A stretch of 64,000 nt of DNA from Cyclobacteriaceae bacterium YHN15 (GCA_003797895.1 RKQB01000005.1:62001-126000), one strand, 5' to 3'. Numbered from the stretch's first letter, positions 43,307-53,783 are shown. Numbers and translations are program-made. Notes: generated from the letters alone by a model not told the origin.

Positions 43307-43375
43307 ACTTTTACAATATTCACCGTAATCACAGTGATGGGTGACTGAAAAAAACAAATCCTAAATACTTTCCAA

Positions 43376-46300
43376 ATGAACCCAACCAAACCAAAAATCA
43401 TCAGAAAGAGAAATTGGCTGATACTATCACTAGGATTATTGGTCTTTCAAATTTCTTTTATAAGCCAAGTCATGGCTTTGGAAAAATTCCCACCCAATTA
43501 TGTTTCTAAGGTTCCAGACCAAGATAGGATAATTACGGGCCAAATTGTAAATGAAATCAATGAACCTATATTTGGAGTAACAATTTTAGTTGAAGGGACT
43601 TCAATTGGAACTACAACTGACTTTGATGGAAAATTTACACTTTCAATTCCGCAAAGTGAAAGTGTTTTAGTTATTTCATATTTGGGATATAAATCCCAAA
43701 GAATTCAGGTTGGAAATCAAAGCAACTTTAACATTCAATTAGAGTCTGAAGATTCCCAATTAGACGAATTTGTTGTAGTAGGTTATGGAACTCAAAAGAG
43801 GAGAGATATAACCGGTTCAATTGCTTCAGTCAGATCTGAAGATATCGACCTTCGCCCTATTACTAGTATTCAGGAAGGATTGCAAGGTCTTGTTCCAGGC
43901 CTTAACATTGCTCAAAGATCATCTTCTCCCGGAGAACTAGCTACAGTATCGATAAGAGGTTTGGGTTCTATAACGGCTGGAACAGAACCATTGTGGGTGG
44001 TTGATGGCTTCCCTACAGACCAAAGAAATGCTCAATCCATCAACCCTACGGATATCGCCTCTGTGGAAGTTCTAAAAGATGCTTCTTCTACTGCCATTTA
44101 TGGTTCGAGAGGTGCCAATGGGGTCATTATCATTACAACAAAAACCGGAAAAACCGGTGCTTCAACTTTGGATCTTACTGTAACCTCAGGTGTCGCAACT
44201 GTACCAAACTACTCACGGTTTAAGGTCTTAAACGCTGAGGAATATGTCCAATTTCATAGGGAGAAAAATAATGGAGTTGTTCCAGATTTCATTGCAAATA
44301 ATTGGGATGGAGTAACAGATACGAATTGGCAGGATTTAATTTTTCAGTCTGCATCCTTCCAGAATTATGTTTTATCAGCATCGGGAGGTTCAGATAAGGT
44401 AAATTATCTATTTTCGGGTAACTATATTGATCAACAAGGAGTCGTAATTGGCGAAGGACAAAAAAAATATTCAGCAAGGGCAAAAATTAATTACATGCCT
44501 ACGAACAAGTTGACAATTGGAATTAATCTAGCACCAAATATTACTACTATTGGGAGAAATAGTCCTGCTACCGATGCAACAGATTGGTCCTCCCTATATG
44601 CTCAGTCTATCCTTTTAGCTCCAATCCTCCCTGTCAGAAGAGAAAATGGAACATATAGTATGAATTCAGATTTGCCAGGATCACTTCCAGTTGGTAATCC
44701 ACTCGAAACCTTACAAAACTATGACTATAATGCAACTCTATTTAGATTTTTAGGTGGTATGGATATTAATTATGAGATAGCTGAAGGCTTAAATGTCAAT
44801 TCTAATATTTCAACCAATATAGGTAGTGATAGAAGTGAAACTTACTACCTACCAACAATAGGTCAAACAGTGCCTATCGGTCTTGCACCAGTGTCTTCTT
44901 TCAGTACAGGTCAATCTCTATCTATAAATTGGTTAAATGAAAACACCATAAATTATAGAAAACAAATAAATAATCATTCATTCGACCTTCTTGGAGGATT
45001 TATGCTTCAAAAGTTTCAATTTAACTCTGTAGGCGCAAGTGTGAATCAATTGCAAGTACCTGGGGTCCGCAATGTTAATATTGGAAATGCAGATAACCTA
45101 ATTGGTTCTAACAGTACAAATGAAAGCTCAATAATTTCTTATTTGGGAAGAATAAACTATAGTTTTAAAGATAGATATTTAATAACTGGGACTGTTAGAA
45201 CTGATGGAAGTTCTGTTTTTGGTCAAAATAACAGATATCAAACTTTCGGTTCATTTGCTCTTGGATGGAGATTTACTGAAGAGGCTTGGATGAAAAACTT
45301 CGAACTGATTGATGATGGCAAATTCCGCGTTTCTTATGGATCAACTGGCAGCAATGCCATTCCTCCATACGCCTCCAGGGCAACACTAGGTACCACTAGA
45401 CAATCCTTTGGTAATACCAATACCTTCGGGACATTCTTAGGAAACCCAGGTAATCCTAATTTAACATGGGAGACCTCTAAACAATTTAATATTGGATTAG
45501 ATTTAGGTTTACTAAAAAATAGAGTCTTCCTGGTAATTGATTATTTTAACAATGAAACAACGAGCCTTTTACTTACAAAAGGAATAGTACCTTCTTCAGG
45601 ATATTCTCAGTTTCTCACCAACATTGGAAGTATGAGGAATAAAGGTCTCGAAGTTGCTGTAAATGCCCAGATCATTAAAAAAGGTAATTGGGAATGGAAT
45701 ATTGGGGGCAATATCACTACTAATGATCAGGAAATATTAGAATTGGGAGGAGAAACCGAAATTCAGAATTTTTTTGGAGCCCTTCGAAGAGTTGTTGGTG
45801 GTCCGTTGCAACAAATGCGTGGTCCAAAAGTGATTGGAATAGCTAGAGTTGGAGATGATCAAACAGGTCAACCTTTAAAAACTCCAGGTGCATTAATTTA
45901 TGAAGACGTTAATGGAGATGGAACAATAAGTAATTTTCTAGGTCCAGATGGCCAATTGATAGGGGATACTAATATTGACATAATTTATGGTATCAATTCA
46001 AACCTAAGGTATAAAAATTGGGAATTATCAGCCTTATTTAATGGTCAATCAGGTGCTTCTGTTTACGATTTTTTCTTAATTCAAATAGGAGCAGCATTTA
46101 GGCAAACCAACCTTTCACGAGATTTTTGGTATGAGGGTCGGTATATTTCTGAAGAGCAACCAGGTGATGGTAGGACGCCAGCTGCAAATGGTTTCGATTC
46201 TTCAATTGGAACCGTTTCAAGTTTAGGTGTCCAAAGAACAGACTTCTTTAGGATCAGAAATGTGACCCTTAATTACAATCTTCCTGGTGAATTTTATAAA

Positions 46301-46531
46301 AGACTAGGTTTATCAAGGGCCAGAATTTTCACTTCGATAGAAAACCTATATACATTTACTAGTTTCATAGGGGGTAATCCTGAGGCTAGAAGGGCTTCTG
46401 CGGGAGGTCCAGCTTTAATTGGAGGATCACAAATTGCTTCAGTAACGGATGGAAGAGAATTAGGCTTAAATAGCCCTCCTGGCCTCCCTTTACCTCGAAC
46501 TTGGACCCTTGGAATTAATGTAACCTTTTAA
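43376..46531 (+). CDS. SusC/RagA family TonB-linked outer membrane protein
   Basis: A 1051-residue TonB-dependent glycan importer. After a signal peptide is the carboxypeptidase-D-like domain (IITGQIVNEINEPIFGVTIL ... YLGYKSQRIQVG, about 50-125), the plug with TonB-box-like DEFVVVGYGTQKRRDITGSI (about 135-155), the SusC signature WVVDGFPTDQRNAQSINPTD, then SVEVLKDASSTAIYGSRGAN, and a large beta-barrel ending in TWTLGINVTF with the terminal phenylalanine expected for BAM recognition. It takes up glycan fragments caught by the SusD gene downstream (11 bases). First gene of the plus-strand PUL. Confidence 0.95.
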   Translation: MNPTKPKIIRKRNWLILSLGLLVFQISFISQVMALEKFPPNYVSKVPDQDRIITGQIVNEINEPIFGVTILVEGTSIGTTTDFDGKFTLSIPQSESVLVISYLGYKSQRIQVGNQSNFNIQLESEDSQLDEFVVVGYGTQKRRDITGSIASVRSEDIDLRPITSIQEGLQGLVPGLNIAQRSSSPGELATVSIRGLGSITAGTEPLWVVDGFPTDQRNAQSINPTDIASVEVLKDASSTAIYGSRGANGVIIITTKTGKTGASTLDLTVTSGVATVPNYSRFKVLNAEEYVQFHREKNNGVVPDFIANNWDGVTDTNWQDLIFQSASFQNYVLSASGGSDKVNYLFSGNYIDQQGVVIGEGQKKYSARAKINYMPTNKLTIGINLAPNITTIGRNSPATDATDWSSLYAQSILLAPILPVRRENGTYSMNSDLPGSLPVGNPLETLQNYDYNATLFRFLGGMDINYEIAEGLNVNSNISTNIGSDRSETYYLPTIGQTVPIGLAPVSSFSTGQSLSINWLNENTINYRKQINNHSFDLLGGFMLQKFQFNSVGASVNQLQVPGVRNVNIGNADNLIGSNSTNESSIISYLGRINYSFKDRYLITGTVRTDGSSVFGQNNRYQTFGSFALGWRFTEEAWMKNFELIDDGKFRVSYGSTGSNAIPPYASRATLGTTRQSFGNTNTFGTFLGNPGNPNLTWETSKQFNIGLDLGLLKNRVFLVIDYFNNETTSLLLTKGIVPSSGYSQFLTNIGSMRNKGLEVAVNAQIIKKGNWEWNIGGNITTNDQEILELGGETEIQNFFGALRRVVGGPLQQMRGPKVIGIARVGDDQTGQPLKTPGALIYEDVNGDGTISNFLGPDGQLIGDTNIDIIYGINSNLRYKNWELSALFNGQSGASVYDFFLIQIGAAFRQTNLSRDFWYEGRYISEEQPGDGRTPAANGFDSSIGTVSSLGVQRTDFFRIRNVTLNYNLPGEFYKRLGLSRARIFTSIENLYTFTSFIGGNPEARRASAGGPALIGGSQIASVTDGRELGLNSPPGLPLPRTWTLGINVTF

Positions 46532-46542
46532 AAACTGAAAAG

Positions 46543-48063
46543 ATGATGGATAATAAATTAATAAGAGCAACTTGGAAATTTGGAATTTTCAAAGCTCAGA
46601 CCATACGGATTGTATTGATATTACTTATGTCTGTAATTTTTGTTTCTTGTGAAGATTTTATTGATGTTCCCCCAAAGGATGCCATTGATGCGGAATCTTT
46701 CTTATCTAATTCCACAGAGTTGGTTTTTGCAGTAAATGGTGTTTATGCTCAGCAAAGGGGAATTTTTGGCAACTTTAATTATTTTAATTTAATAGAAGCT
46801 AGGACTGACAATGCCGGTCAAGATCAGTTAGATCAAAGGGAAAGGGTTGAAACAGATACGTTTGAAGAAACACCTGGGAATCTTTTGTTGGTAAATGTTT
46901 GGACACAAAATTACGTTTTAATCAATAATGCAAATAATGTTATTCAAAGGGCACCGGAGGTTCCGTTTGAGACTTCTGCTCAGGAACAATTAATCAATAG
47001 ATCAATAGGTGAAGCGAAGTTTTTAAGAGCAATGTCCTATTTTATCTTGGTGAATATGTTTGGTGAAGTTCCATTGAGAACTCAAGCAACAAATGATTTT
47101 GATAACGCTACTTTACCAAGAAGTCCTGTGAATGAAGTTTATTCATTAATCCTTTCTGACTTAAATGATGCAGTCAATTCACTCCCAGAAAATTATTCTG
47201 GTGGCCAATTGAATGAAATAGGTAGAGCTACAAGACTAGCCGCATATACACTTTTAGGTAAAGTGCATTTGCAGATGGGAAATAAAAGTGAAGCTTCTGC
47301 AGCGCTAAACAATGTCATTAATAGGTTTGATTTAATGCCAAATTATGGGGATTTACATGCTCCAGGTAACAATAATTTACCGGAATCGATCTTTGAGGTA
47401 AATTTTAATCCCGATAACCAAATTGGTTTAACAATGAATAATTTGTTTATTCCCGCAAGTGAGGCAGCAAGATTAGGAATAGTGGCAGGAGGTTTTGCCG
47501 GAAGATTACCAACCTTTCCAACAAAAGAAGTACAAACAATATTTGAGGAGGGAGATCTAAGAGCTTCCGCATCTTTTACGACATATGATAATAATGGTAA
47601 TTTGGATCAGTATATCAGTAAATTTTTGGACCTAGATGCTGCCGGTAATGGTAGTAATATTAATCTAATTATTCTAAGGTATGCTGATTTGTTGTTAATG
47701 AAAGCAGAGGCAGATGGAGAGAGTGCAGCTTCTTATGAATTGATTAACCAGGTTAGAAGAAGAGCATTTGGAAAAAATCCAAGCCTACCTGATGCAAGTA
47801 TAGATATTGATCAAACGGACACAGGCACTTTTCTAGAGAAAGTGATGCTAGAAAGAAGAAGAGAATTAGTATTTGAAGGTCATCGATTATTTGACTTGAA
47901 AAGATTGCCAAGCTCTGAAGCACTTAATATTCTTAATGATCATTTGTCTTCTGAATATGTTGGAGTCCCGACAGTGCAGGAATACCGATTGATTTATCCT
48001 ATTCCGCAAACAGAAATTGATGTCTCAAATGGAGTGGTTACACAAAATCCAGGTTATAATTGA
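46543..48063 (+). CDS. RagB/SusD family surface glycan-binding lipoprotein
   Basis: A 506-residue lipoprotein with a lipobox at VIFVSC (near residue 36) and mature start EDFIDVPPKDAIDAESF. It has the SusD helical TPR scaffold: FNYFNLIEARTDNAGQDQ, SIGEAKFLRAMSYFILVNMF, LADLLLMKAEADGE-like (LRYADLLLMKAEADGESAA) and the C-terminal MLERRRELVFEGHRLFDLKR. It binds glycan at the cell surface and caps the SusC barrel. The start could be either of two adjacent ATG codons; the first is used. Confidence 0.95.
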   Translation: MMDNKLIRATWKFGIFKAQTIRIVLILLMSVIFVSCEDFIDVPPKDAIDAESFLSNSTELVFAVNGVYAQQRGIFGNFNYFNLIEARTDNAGQDQLDQRERVETDTFEETPGNLLLVNVWTQNYVLINNANNVIQRAPEVPFETSAQEQLINRSIGEAKFLRAMSYFILVNMFGEVPLRTQATNDFDNATLPRSPVNEVYSLILSDLNDAVNSLPENYSGGQLNEIGRATRLAAYTLLGKVHLQMGNKSEASAALNNVINRFDLMPNYGDLHAPGNNNLPESIFEVNFNPDNQIGLTMNNLFIPASEAARLGIVAGGFAGRLPTFPTKEVQTIFEEGDLRASASFTTYDNNGNLDQYISKFLDLDAAGNGSNINLIILRYADLLLMKAEADGESAASYELINQVRRRAFGKNPSLPDASIDIDQTDTGTFLEKVMLERRRELVFEGHRLFDLKRLPSSEALNILNDHLSSEYVGVPTVQEYRLIYPIPQTEIDVSNGVVTQNPGYN

Positions 48064-48151
48064 TTCCAAATTAATTATTGAATAAGAGTAATCTGTCTAG
48101 CTAAGTTTTAGACCCATTATAAGTAATTGAATGGATTAACGAAAAATTAAA

Positions 48152-49429
48152 ATGAGAGGACTTACCTATAAACCGAAAGTAAAAGTGCAATCGTTAATTT
48201 TTGCGGGATTATTTTTGGTTTTGGCATGCACTAAAGAAAAATCAAAATCTCAAATTGATTCATTTAATAATGCTCCAGAGAATCAAACCTTTCAAAAGGA
48301 CTTTGATTTTCTGGAGAAATATCTTGATTTGGTATTGTTGGAATCTGAATCTGGAGAAGGGAAAATAATTATTTCTCCTGCCCTTCAAGCAAGGGTCATG
48401 ACAAGCACAGCAAATGGTTGGTCAGGAAAAAGTTATGGTTGGATCAATAAAAACCTTTTCATCTCAGGCGATACATCTCTACATATCAATGCTTATGGAG
48501 GAGAAGAAAGAATTTGGTTTGGGCCTGAAGGAGGTCAATATTCAATTTTCTTTAAAAAAGGAGATGAATTCACGTTGGATAACTGGATTACTCCACGGCT
48601 TATTGATCTGGAACCTTTTGATCTCATTGAAAGGTCTAATTCCCATGCATTGTTTTCAAAATCTGCTTCTTTAAAGAATTATTCTGGATTCACTTTTGAT
48701 TTAAATATTGAGAGAAAAATCAGTGTTTTATCTCAATCTGAAATAAGTAAATTATTGAATGTGAATCTAAATGAGAAAGTAAAAGCTGTTGGATACAAAA
48801 CTGAAAATACTTTAAAAAACATCGGAAATAAAACTTGGGAAAAAAGTGGAGGATTGTTATCTATTTGGATTTTAGGGATGATGAATCCCTCTCCTAATAC
48901 AACTATGGTAATTCCTTACAAAGAAGGAAGCTATACTGAACACGGTCCAATTGTGAACGATGATTATTTTGGGAAAATTTCTTCAAATCGATTAAAAGTA
49001 ACTGAAAAAGCGATTTTTTTTAAAGCAGATGGAAAGGAAAGAGGTAAGATCGGAGTTTCCTCCTCTCGCGCTCATGATGTTTTGGGAAGTTACGACTCAC
49101 TCGAAAACAGTCTAACTTTAATTAAATTCAATAAACCTTCTGACAATAATTTATATGTCAATTCGAAATGGGAAATCCAAAGTGATCCTTTTAACGGAGA
49201 TGTTGTAAATGCATACAATGATGGTCCTCCTGAACCAGGAGTAGCTCCCTTAGGACCATTTTATGAACTGGAAACTTCTTCACCAGCAGCTGAATTGAAG
49301 ATTGGAGAGGAATTAACTCATATTCAATATACATTTCATTTTGAGGGGAATTTTGAGGCATTAGACAACATTTCAAAAAAAACGCTAGGAATATCTTTGG
49401 ATGAAATTAAATCAGCTTTAAAAGAATAG
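48152..49429 (+). CDS. DUF6786-like lipoprotein of the PUL
   Basis: A 425-residue lipoprotein (signal ending LFLVLACT). Its mature part includes IIISPALQARVMTSTANGWS, SYGWINKNLF, GGEERIWFGPEGGQYSIFFK and FDLIERSNSHALFSKSASL. The pattern of beta strands and the GGEERIWFGPEGGQ motif suggest a beta-sandwich of the galactose-mutarotase/DUF6786 type; the DUF assignment is from memory. It could be a carbohydrate-processing or -binding protein. It lies 88 bases after susD and 4 bases before the next gene, so it belongs to the PUL transcript. No catalytic residues are assigned. Confidence 0.55.
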   Translation: MRGLTYKPKVKVQSLIFAGLFLVLACTKEKSKSQIDSFNNAPENQTFQKDFDFLEKYLDLVLLESESGEGKIIISPALQARVMTSTANGWSGKSYGWINKNLFISGDTSLHINAYGGEERIWFGPEGGQYSIFFKKGDEFTLDNWITPRLIDLEPFDLIERSNSHALFSKSASLKNYSGFTFDLNIERKISVLSQSEISKLLNVNLNEKVKAVGYKTENTLKNIGNKTWEKSGGLLSIWILGMMNPSPNTTMVIPYKEGSYTEHGPIVNDDYFGKISSNRLKVTEKAIFFKADGKERGKIGVSSSRAHDVLGSYDSLENSLTLIKFNKPSDNNLYVNSKWEIQSDPFNGDVVNAYNDGPPEPGVAPLGPFYELETSSPAAELKIGEELTHIQYTFHFEGNFEALDNISKKTLGISLDEIKSALKE

Positions 49430-49433
49430 ACAT

Positions 49434-52103
49434 ATGTTATTAGCATCAGCAAAGAGTAATTTGGCATTGTTTTTTTTTACCCTAATTGTTTGGGGTTGCC
49501 AACAAAATGATTCCTCAATTCAAATAAAACAGAGCGAAAATCGAATTGAAATAAACAATTCTAAAGTAAAGGCAATTTTTGAAAAAAAGGATGGACTTGT
49601 TTCACAAACATTTTTTGCAAAAAAAAAGAATGAGTGGAAAGAAGTAGTTTCAGGTTTTATACCTCCCAAAGAATTTCCAAAAGATGCAGTTCAATTGTTT
49701 AATCAGGATTTGGTGGATTTTAGATATTTGAGTAATTCAAACTTGAATAGTATTTTTTTAGAGGAAAGTAAGTCTCAAGCAAAAGTCACATTAATGGGAC
49801 AAAAGGGTAGTGTTCTAATTGAACAAGTTATTACCTTATCAGATGACAATGATTATTTCCATTTTTCGGTAAAGATCAAACTAGAAGGTTCTCCTGCAAA
49901 ATTAGATTATGCCTTAACAACCTTTACATTTAATGTTGCCCACGCACCTGAATTCGTTCATACACCCGGTTTGAAATTTGATAATGAAGATTCTAAACAA
50001 AATAGATTTAAACTTTTACCGGGGAAGGATCAAATTATAGGAGACAGGGCCTACCACGCACCTGCAATTATTGTTCAAGACGGAAGTCTCTTTGCAGCTT
50101 TAGTTCCAGATTTGAATGCTATAAATAAATTTAGAGTAACTTCTCCTGATGCCCGAAGAAAAATCAATATACCAAGAAACCGATTTTCTGTTCCGATAGA
50201 AGAAGATAAGTATACTATGCCAACTGGGTTGGATCTGAATATCATGACAGGACTCACCAATAAGCCAGTAATGACTTTCGGTTACATGGATAATATTATT
50301 GCACATCATATCCGTTACCAAAGGGTTAACGATTCAAGTATGATCCGAATATTGGATTCTAATGAATTACAGTATGAATTTGACCTTTTTGTAAGTTCAG
50401 ATGCACCTGAAAACAAAGGATTCCAGAAGATTACTAGGCACCAATGGGAGAAGTTTGGGAAACCGGTTTTTGATAATCGGCCTCATCTGGCTATGCCCTT
50501 TAAAGAATATTTCAACATAATAGATTCAATCACATTCAATCCGATACATTATGAAAATATAAGTATTGACACACCACTTGATGGCTATGAAAATACAGGT
50601 TCTTGGCTGGAATGGGAAGAAAATGGAGTGAAAATGGGCGGTTATCGCTCAGCAATCGAATGGTGGAATGATGTTCTTCACAATTCTGCATTTTGGAACA
50701 ATGCAAGAGATGCCCAAGGTTTTTGGTATTGGGGCCATGAATTAGGACGCCCGGATTTGATTGAGAAAGGGCGCAAAATTATCAACTGGTGTTTGTCTGC
50801 CCCAAGAAATGAAAATGGCCTTTTTGCCCTGCTTTATTCTGCCAATGACAAAAAATGGGGCTTGGGTTTCACTGACCCAGTAAATGATAAAAATGTATTC
50901 TTTCTAAAAGAAAGCGATTCTTATGATGTGTCCACAATGAGTAAAACTGGAGCACATATGATAGATTATTACCTTAGATGCGAACAAGATGAACGAATTG
51001 TGGAATATTTGATCCCATATGGCAATTGGCTATTAACAGTCATTGATGACCGTGGAACAGTACCTTCTTATGTTGATGAAAAAAATATGGAATCTTCACC
51101 CATATTGTATTATAGTGCCCAACCCTCTTCAAGTATGTGGTTCCTATCTGAGCTATACCGTGCCACTGGAAATGTTAGATTTTTGAATGGAGCAAAAGCA
51201 ATTGCAGTTTATTTGAAAAATGAAATTATTCCAGAGCAGAATTGGATAGATATGGAGCAATTTTTTTCCTGTGGCCACAGACCACTTGATTTTCAAAGAG
51301 ATAGGTGGCAAAACCAGGTGGCAAGAGGAAACCTGTCCTTATTTTGGGCCATAGAAGGATTTGGTTCTTTATATGAAGCTACTCAAGAAAAAGAGTTTTT
51401 AAATTTGGGAGAACAATGTTTGGATTATGTCACCTTCTTTCAATGTACATGGGAGCCACATTACATTTATACAGCTTTTCCTTTCGGAGGATTTTCTTCA
51501 GATAATGCTGATAACGCGAATTATTTAGATGCCCGGCAAGCTGAAATGGTAAAACCACTTATTTGGTACGGTAAGGCTCTTGGTAGACAAGATCTGGTAG
51601 AAAGAGGGGTAGCAGCAGCCCGATCATCAATCGTTTTAATGAATCATCCTAGGCATCAATCTAATAATATATATCGCCATGTTAATATTTATCCATTTGG
51701 ACTTGGGCCGGAAAATATTGATCATGAGGCACATCCCCAATCAGCAATGAGAACCCACCCAAGTTGGGGTGAGGGGTCTGGTATTTTTACTGGATTATCA
51801 GAGGCTGGAAGGGCGTTAGGAGGTGTTTATATAGATTTTGAAAAGGATATTTATGTTGGTGTTGATGGAATACAGGTGCAAAAGGCTGAGTTGATTGGAG
51901 ATGGAATACATCTTACCCTTAAAAATTCATTAGCAGATCTGACCGAACCATGGAATAAGGTTTATTCTACCAATTTAATTGTAAAGGGACTGAAAAAGTC
52001 AACTTATCAACTAAGAATAAATGGAAACAAGTATGGAATTATTTTTAATGATTCCGGTTTAGAAATCCCGTTAACTGTACAAGGCGATGAGTTTTCCTTC
52101 TAA
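49434..52103 (+). CDS. Predicted alpha/alpha-barrel glycosidase-like lipoprotein, unassigned family
   Basis: An 889-residue lipoprotein (lipobox VWGC near residue 22). The first third is beta-rich (residues 30-330). The second part looks like a helical six-hairpin barrel: YWGHELGRPDLIEKGRKIIN, MSKTGAHMIDYYLRCEQDER, WFLSELYRATGNVRFLNGAK, SLFWAIEGFGSLYEATQEKE. Conserved-looking acidic and aromatic groups occur in DMEQFFSCGHRPLDF and NADNANYLDARQAEMVKP. It resembles GH127-like or heparinase-like scaffolds but I could not place it in a named family. Four bases after the DUF6786 gene and 54 before the sulfatase, so probably a carbohydrate-active enzyme for the same glycan. Confidence 0.6.
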   Translation: MLLASAKSNLALFFFTLIVWGCQQNDSSIQIKQSENRIEINNSKVKAIFEKKDGLVSQTFFAKKKNEWKEVVSGFIPPKEFPKDAVQLFNQDLVDFRYLSNSNLNSIFLEESKSQAKVTLMGQKGSVLIEQVITLSDDNDYFHFSVKIKLEGSPAKLDYALTTFTFNVAHAPEFVHTPGLKFDNEDSKQNRFKLLPGKDQIIGDRAYHAPAIIVQDGSLFAALVPDLNAINKFRVTSPDARRKINIPRNRFSVPIEEDKYTMPTGLDLNIMTGLTNKPVMTFGYMDNIIAHHIRYQRVNDSSMIRILDSNELQYEFDLFVSSDAPENKGFQKITRHQWEKFGKPVFDNRPHLAMPFKEYFNIIDSITFNPIHYENISIDTPLDGYENTGSWLEWEENGVKMGGYRSAIEWWNDVLHNSAFWNNARDAQGFWYWGHELGRPDLIEKGRKIINWCLSAPRNENGLFALLYSANDKKWGLGFTDPVNDKNVFFLKESDSYDVSTMSKTGAHMIDYYLRCEQDERIVEYLIPYGNWLLTVIDDRGTVPSYVDEKNMESSPILYYSAQPSSSMWFLSELYRATGNVRFLNGAKAIAVYLKNEIIPEQNWIDMEQFFSCGHRPLDFQRDRWQNQVARGNLSLFWAIEGFGSLYEATQEKEFLNLGEQCLDYVTFFQCTWEPHYIYTAFPFGGFSSDNADNANYLDARQAEMVKPLIWYGKALGRQDLVERGVAAARSSIVLMNHPRHQSNNIYRHVNIYPFGLGPENIDHEAHPQSAMRTHPSWGEGSGIFTGLSEAGRALGGVYIDFEKDIYVGVDGIQVQKAELIGDGIHLTLKNSLADLTEPWNKVYSTNLIVKGLKKSTYQLRINGNKYGIIFNDSGLEIPLTVQGDEFSF

Positions 52104-52157
52104 AGGCGAAAGGGAAATCGTGAAGATATAGGTGATGAAAACTATATATATCGAATT

Positions 52158-53783
52158 ATGAATTCATCAAAACCGACTTCAAAACCTTCTCAAATATTGA
52201 AAATGCATTCTATCATCTCTAAAGTTTTAAGAACTATATTTATTTTTATAATAATGGTTTCTTGCAAATCTAAAGACTCCAAGGAACCAATAGGACCAAA
52301 TATAATTTTTATCCTTACAGATGATCAAGGTTATGGAGATTTAGGAAGCTTTGGTTCTGAGACCATAAAAACTCCTAACATTGATCAATTGGCAATTGAG
52401 GGCATTAAATTTACTGACTTTTATGTCCATCCAATATGCTCTCCTACAAGAGCAGCATTACTTACAGGTTGCTACGCACCCAGAGCAGGATTTCCGGACG
52501 TGCATCTTTGGGGTTCACCTTTTGGGCTTAATCCTGATGAAATTACCATTGCTGAAATTCTGAAGACTAAAAATTACAGTACAGCATGTATTGGAAAGTG
52601 GCATCTGGGGGATGAGGATGTTTTTGCTCCCAATCAACAAGGATTTGATTATTTTTATGGAATAAGATTAGTAAACGGCACACAAAAATTTGAAAATTTT
52701 GCTGTGCAATTTTATCGCAACGACTCACTTTTAACAATGCGACCTGATCATTCGCGAATGACACATGATTTCACCGAAGAAAGCCTTTCATTTATTGATA
52801 GAAATAAGCAAAATCCATTCTTTTTATATCTGGCCTATACAATGCCACATGTACCAGTTTATCCTGGGGAAAATTTCAGAGGCAAGAGCGGTCATGGCCT
52901 TTATGCAGATGCCATTGAAGAAATAGATTGGAATGTAGGCAGAATAGTCGAAAAATTAAAAGCTGAAGGTATAGAAGAAAACACGTTAATAATTTTTGCA
53001 TCAGATAACGGCCCATGGGCAGGATTTGGAGAGCAGTCGGGAAGTGCCGGCGAGCTCCGGGGTAGTAAAATAACCACATGGGAAGGCGGTGTTCGTGTAC
53101 CAATGATTATGAAATGGAAAAATACTTTACCTGCAGGTTTGGTTTACTCCGAAATAACTGGAATTATCGATATGGCTCCTACTATTGCAGCCGCTGTTGG
53201 TACATCTATGCCTGATGACCGGGTAATAGATGGAAAAAATTTACTCCCTTATATTTTGGATCAAAAAAATGAAAAAAAGCCACATGATGTATATTATCAT
53301 TATGCAGGAACCTGGTTGCAGGCCGTAAGGTCTGGTAAATGGAAATTACATTTTGCCAGACCTGAAATTAGGCCTGGGAGGTATGGTGAATGTGCTGATT
53401 GGCATACAAATTATGCGGGTATTTTGAAGGAAGATTTATTGTTTAATCTTGAAACGGATATTGGAGAAACAAAAAACCTTGCCAGTGAATTTCCTGAAAT
53501 TGTACAAGAACTTAAAAATATGGCACAAATGGCAAGAGAAGATATAGGGGATTACGGCATTAAAGGTAAAAACAGCCGTCCAATAGGATCTACTTATCTG
53601 GAATTAACTGATATTACTCAATATCCCAATAGTGAATATGCCAGAAAAGTAGGAAAAGAAATGCAAACAGAAATGTTGGATTTTCAGAGAAAACGATTTG
53701 ATAAGTTATCGAATTCTAATAAACCATTGAATAGTCAAGAATCGGAAGAATTAGAGTTTTATAAAGAGAAATTTAATTTGTGA
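52158..53783 (+). CDS. Sulfatase (formylglycine-dependent, arylsulfatase type)
   Basis: A 541-residue type I sulfatase. The maturation motif is CSPTR (Cys94), within HPICSPTRAALLTGCYAPRA. Metal ligands appear in ILTDDQGYGDLG (about 50-61) and FASDNGPWAGFG (about 279-290), and histidines/lysines in IGKWHLGDE and MPHVPVYPG. The start is uncertain: the ATG at 52158, or the internal MHSIISKVLRTIFIF at 52203, which directly precedes a lipoprotein-like IMVSC. Either way it is exported. It removes sulfate esters from the glycan of this PUL; the anaerobic or aerobic maturase is not in the window. Subfamily not determined. Confidence 0.92.
   Translation: MNSSKPTSKPSQILKMHSIISKVLRTIFIFIIMVSCKSKDSKEPIGPNIIFILTDDQGYGDLGSFGSETIKTPNIDQLAIEGIKFTDFYVHPICSPTRAALLTGCYAPRAGFPDVHLWGSPFGLNPDEITIAEILKTKNYSTACIGKWHLGDEDVFAPNQQGFDYFYGIRLVNGTQKFENFAVQFYRNDSLLTMRPDHSRMTHDFTEESLSFIDRNKQNPFFLYLAYTMPHVPVYPGENFRGKSGHGLYADAIEEIDWNVGRIVEKLKAEGIEENTLIIFASDNGPWAGFGEQSGSAGELRGSKITTWEGGVRVPMIMKWKNTLPAGLVYSEITGIIDMAPTIAAAVGTSMPDDRVIDGKNLLPYILDQKNEKKPHDVYYHYAGTWLQAVRSGKWKLHFARPEIRPGRYGECADWHTNYAGILKEDLLFNLETDIGETKNLASEFPEIVQELKNMAQMAREDIGDYGIKGKNSRPIGSTYLELTDITQYPNSEYARKVGKEMQTEMLDFQRKRFDKLSNSNKPLNSQESEELEFYKEKFNL

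Noticed and set aside
43162..43375. Riboswitch upstream of susC
   Set aside because: Only a short palindrome is visible; no known aptamer pattern was recognised and the promoter-proximal leader is short.
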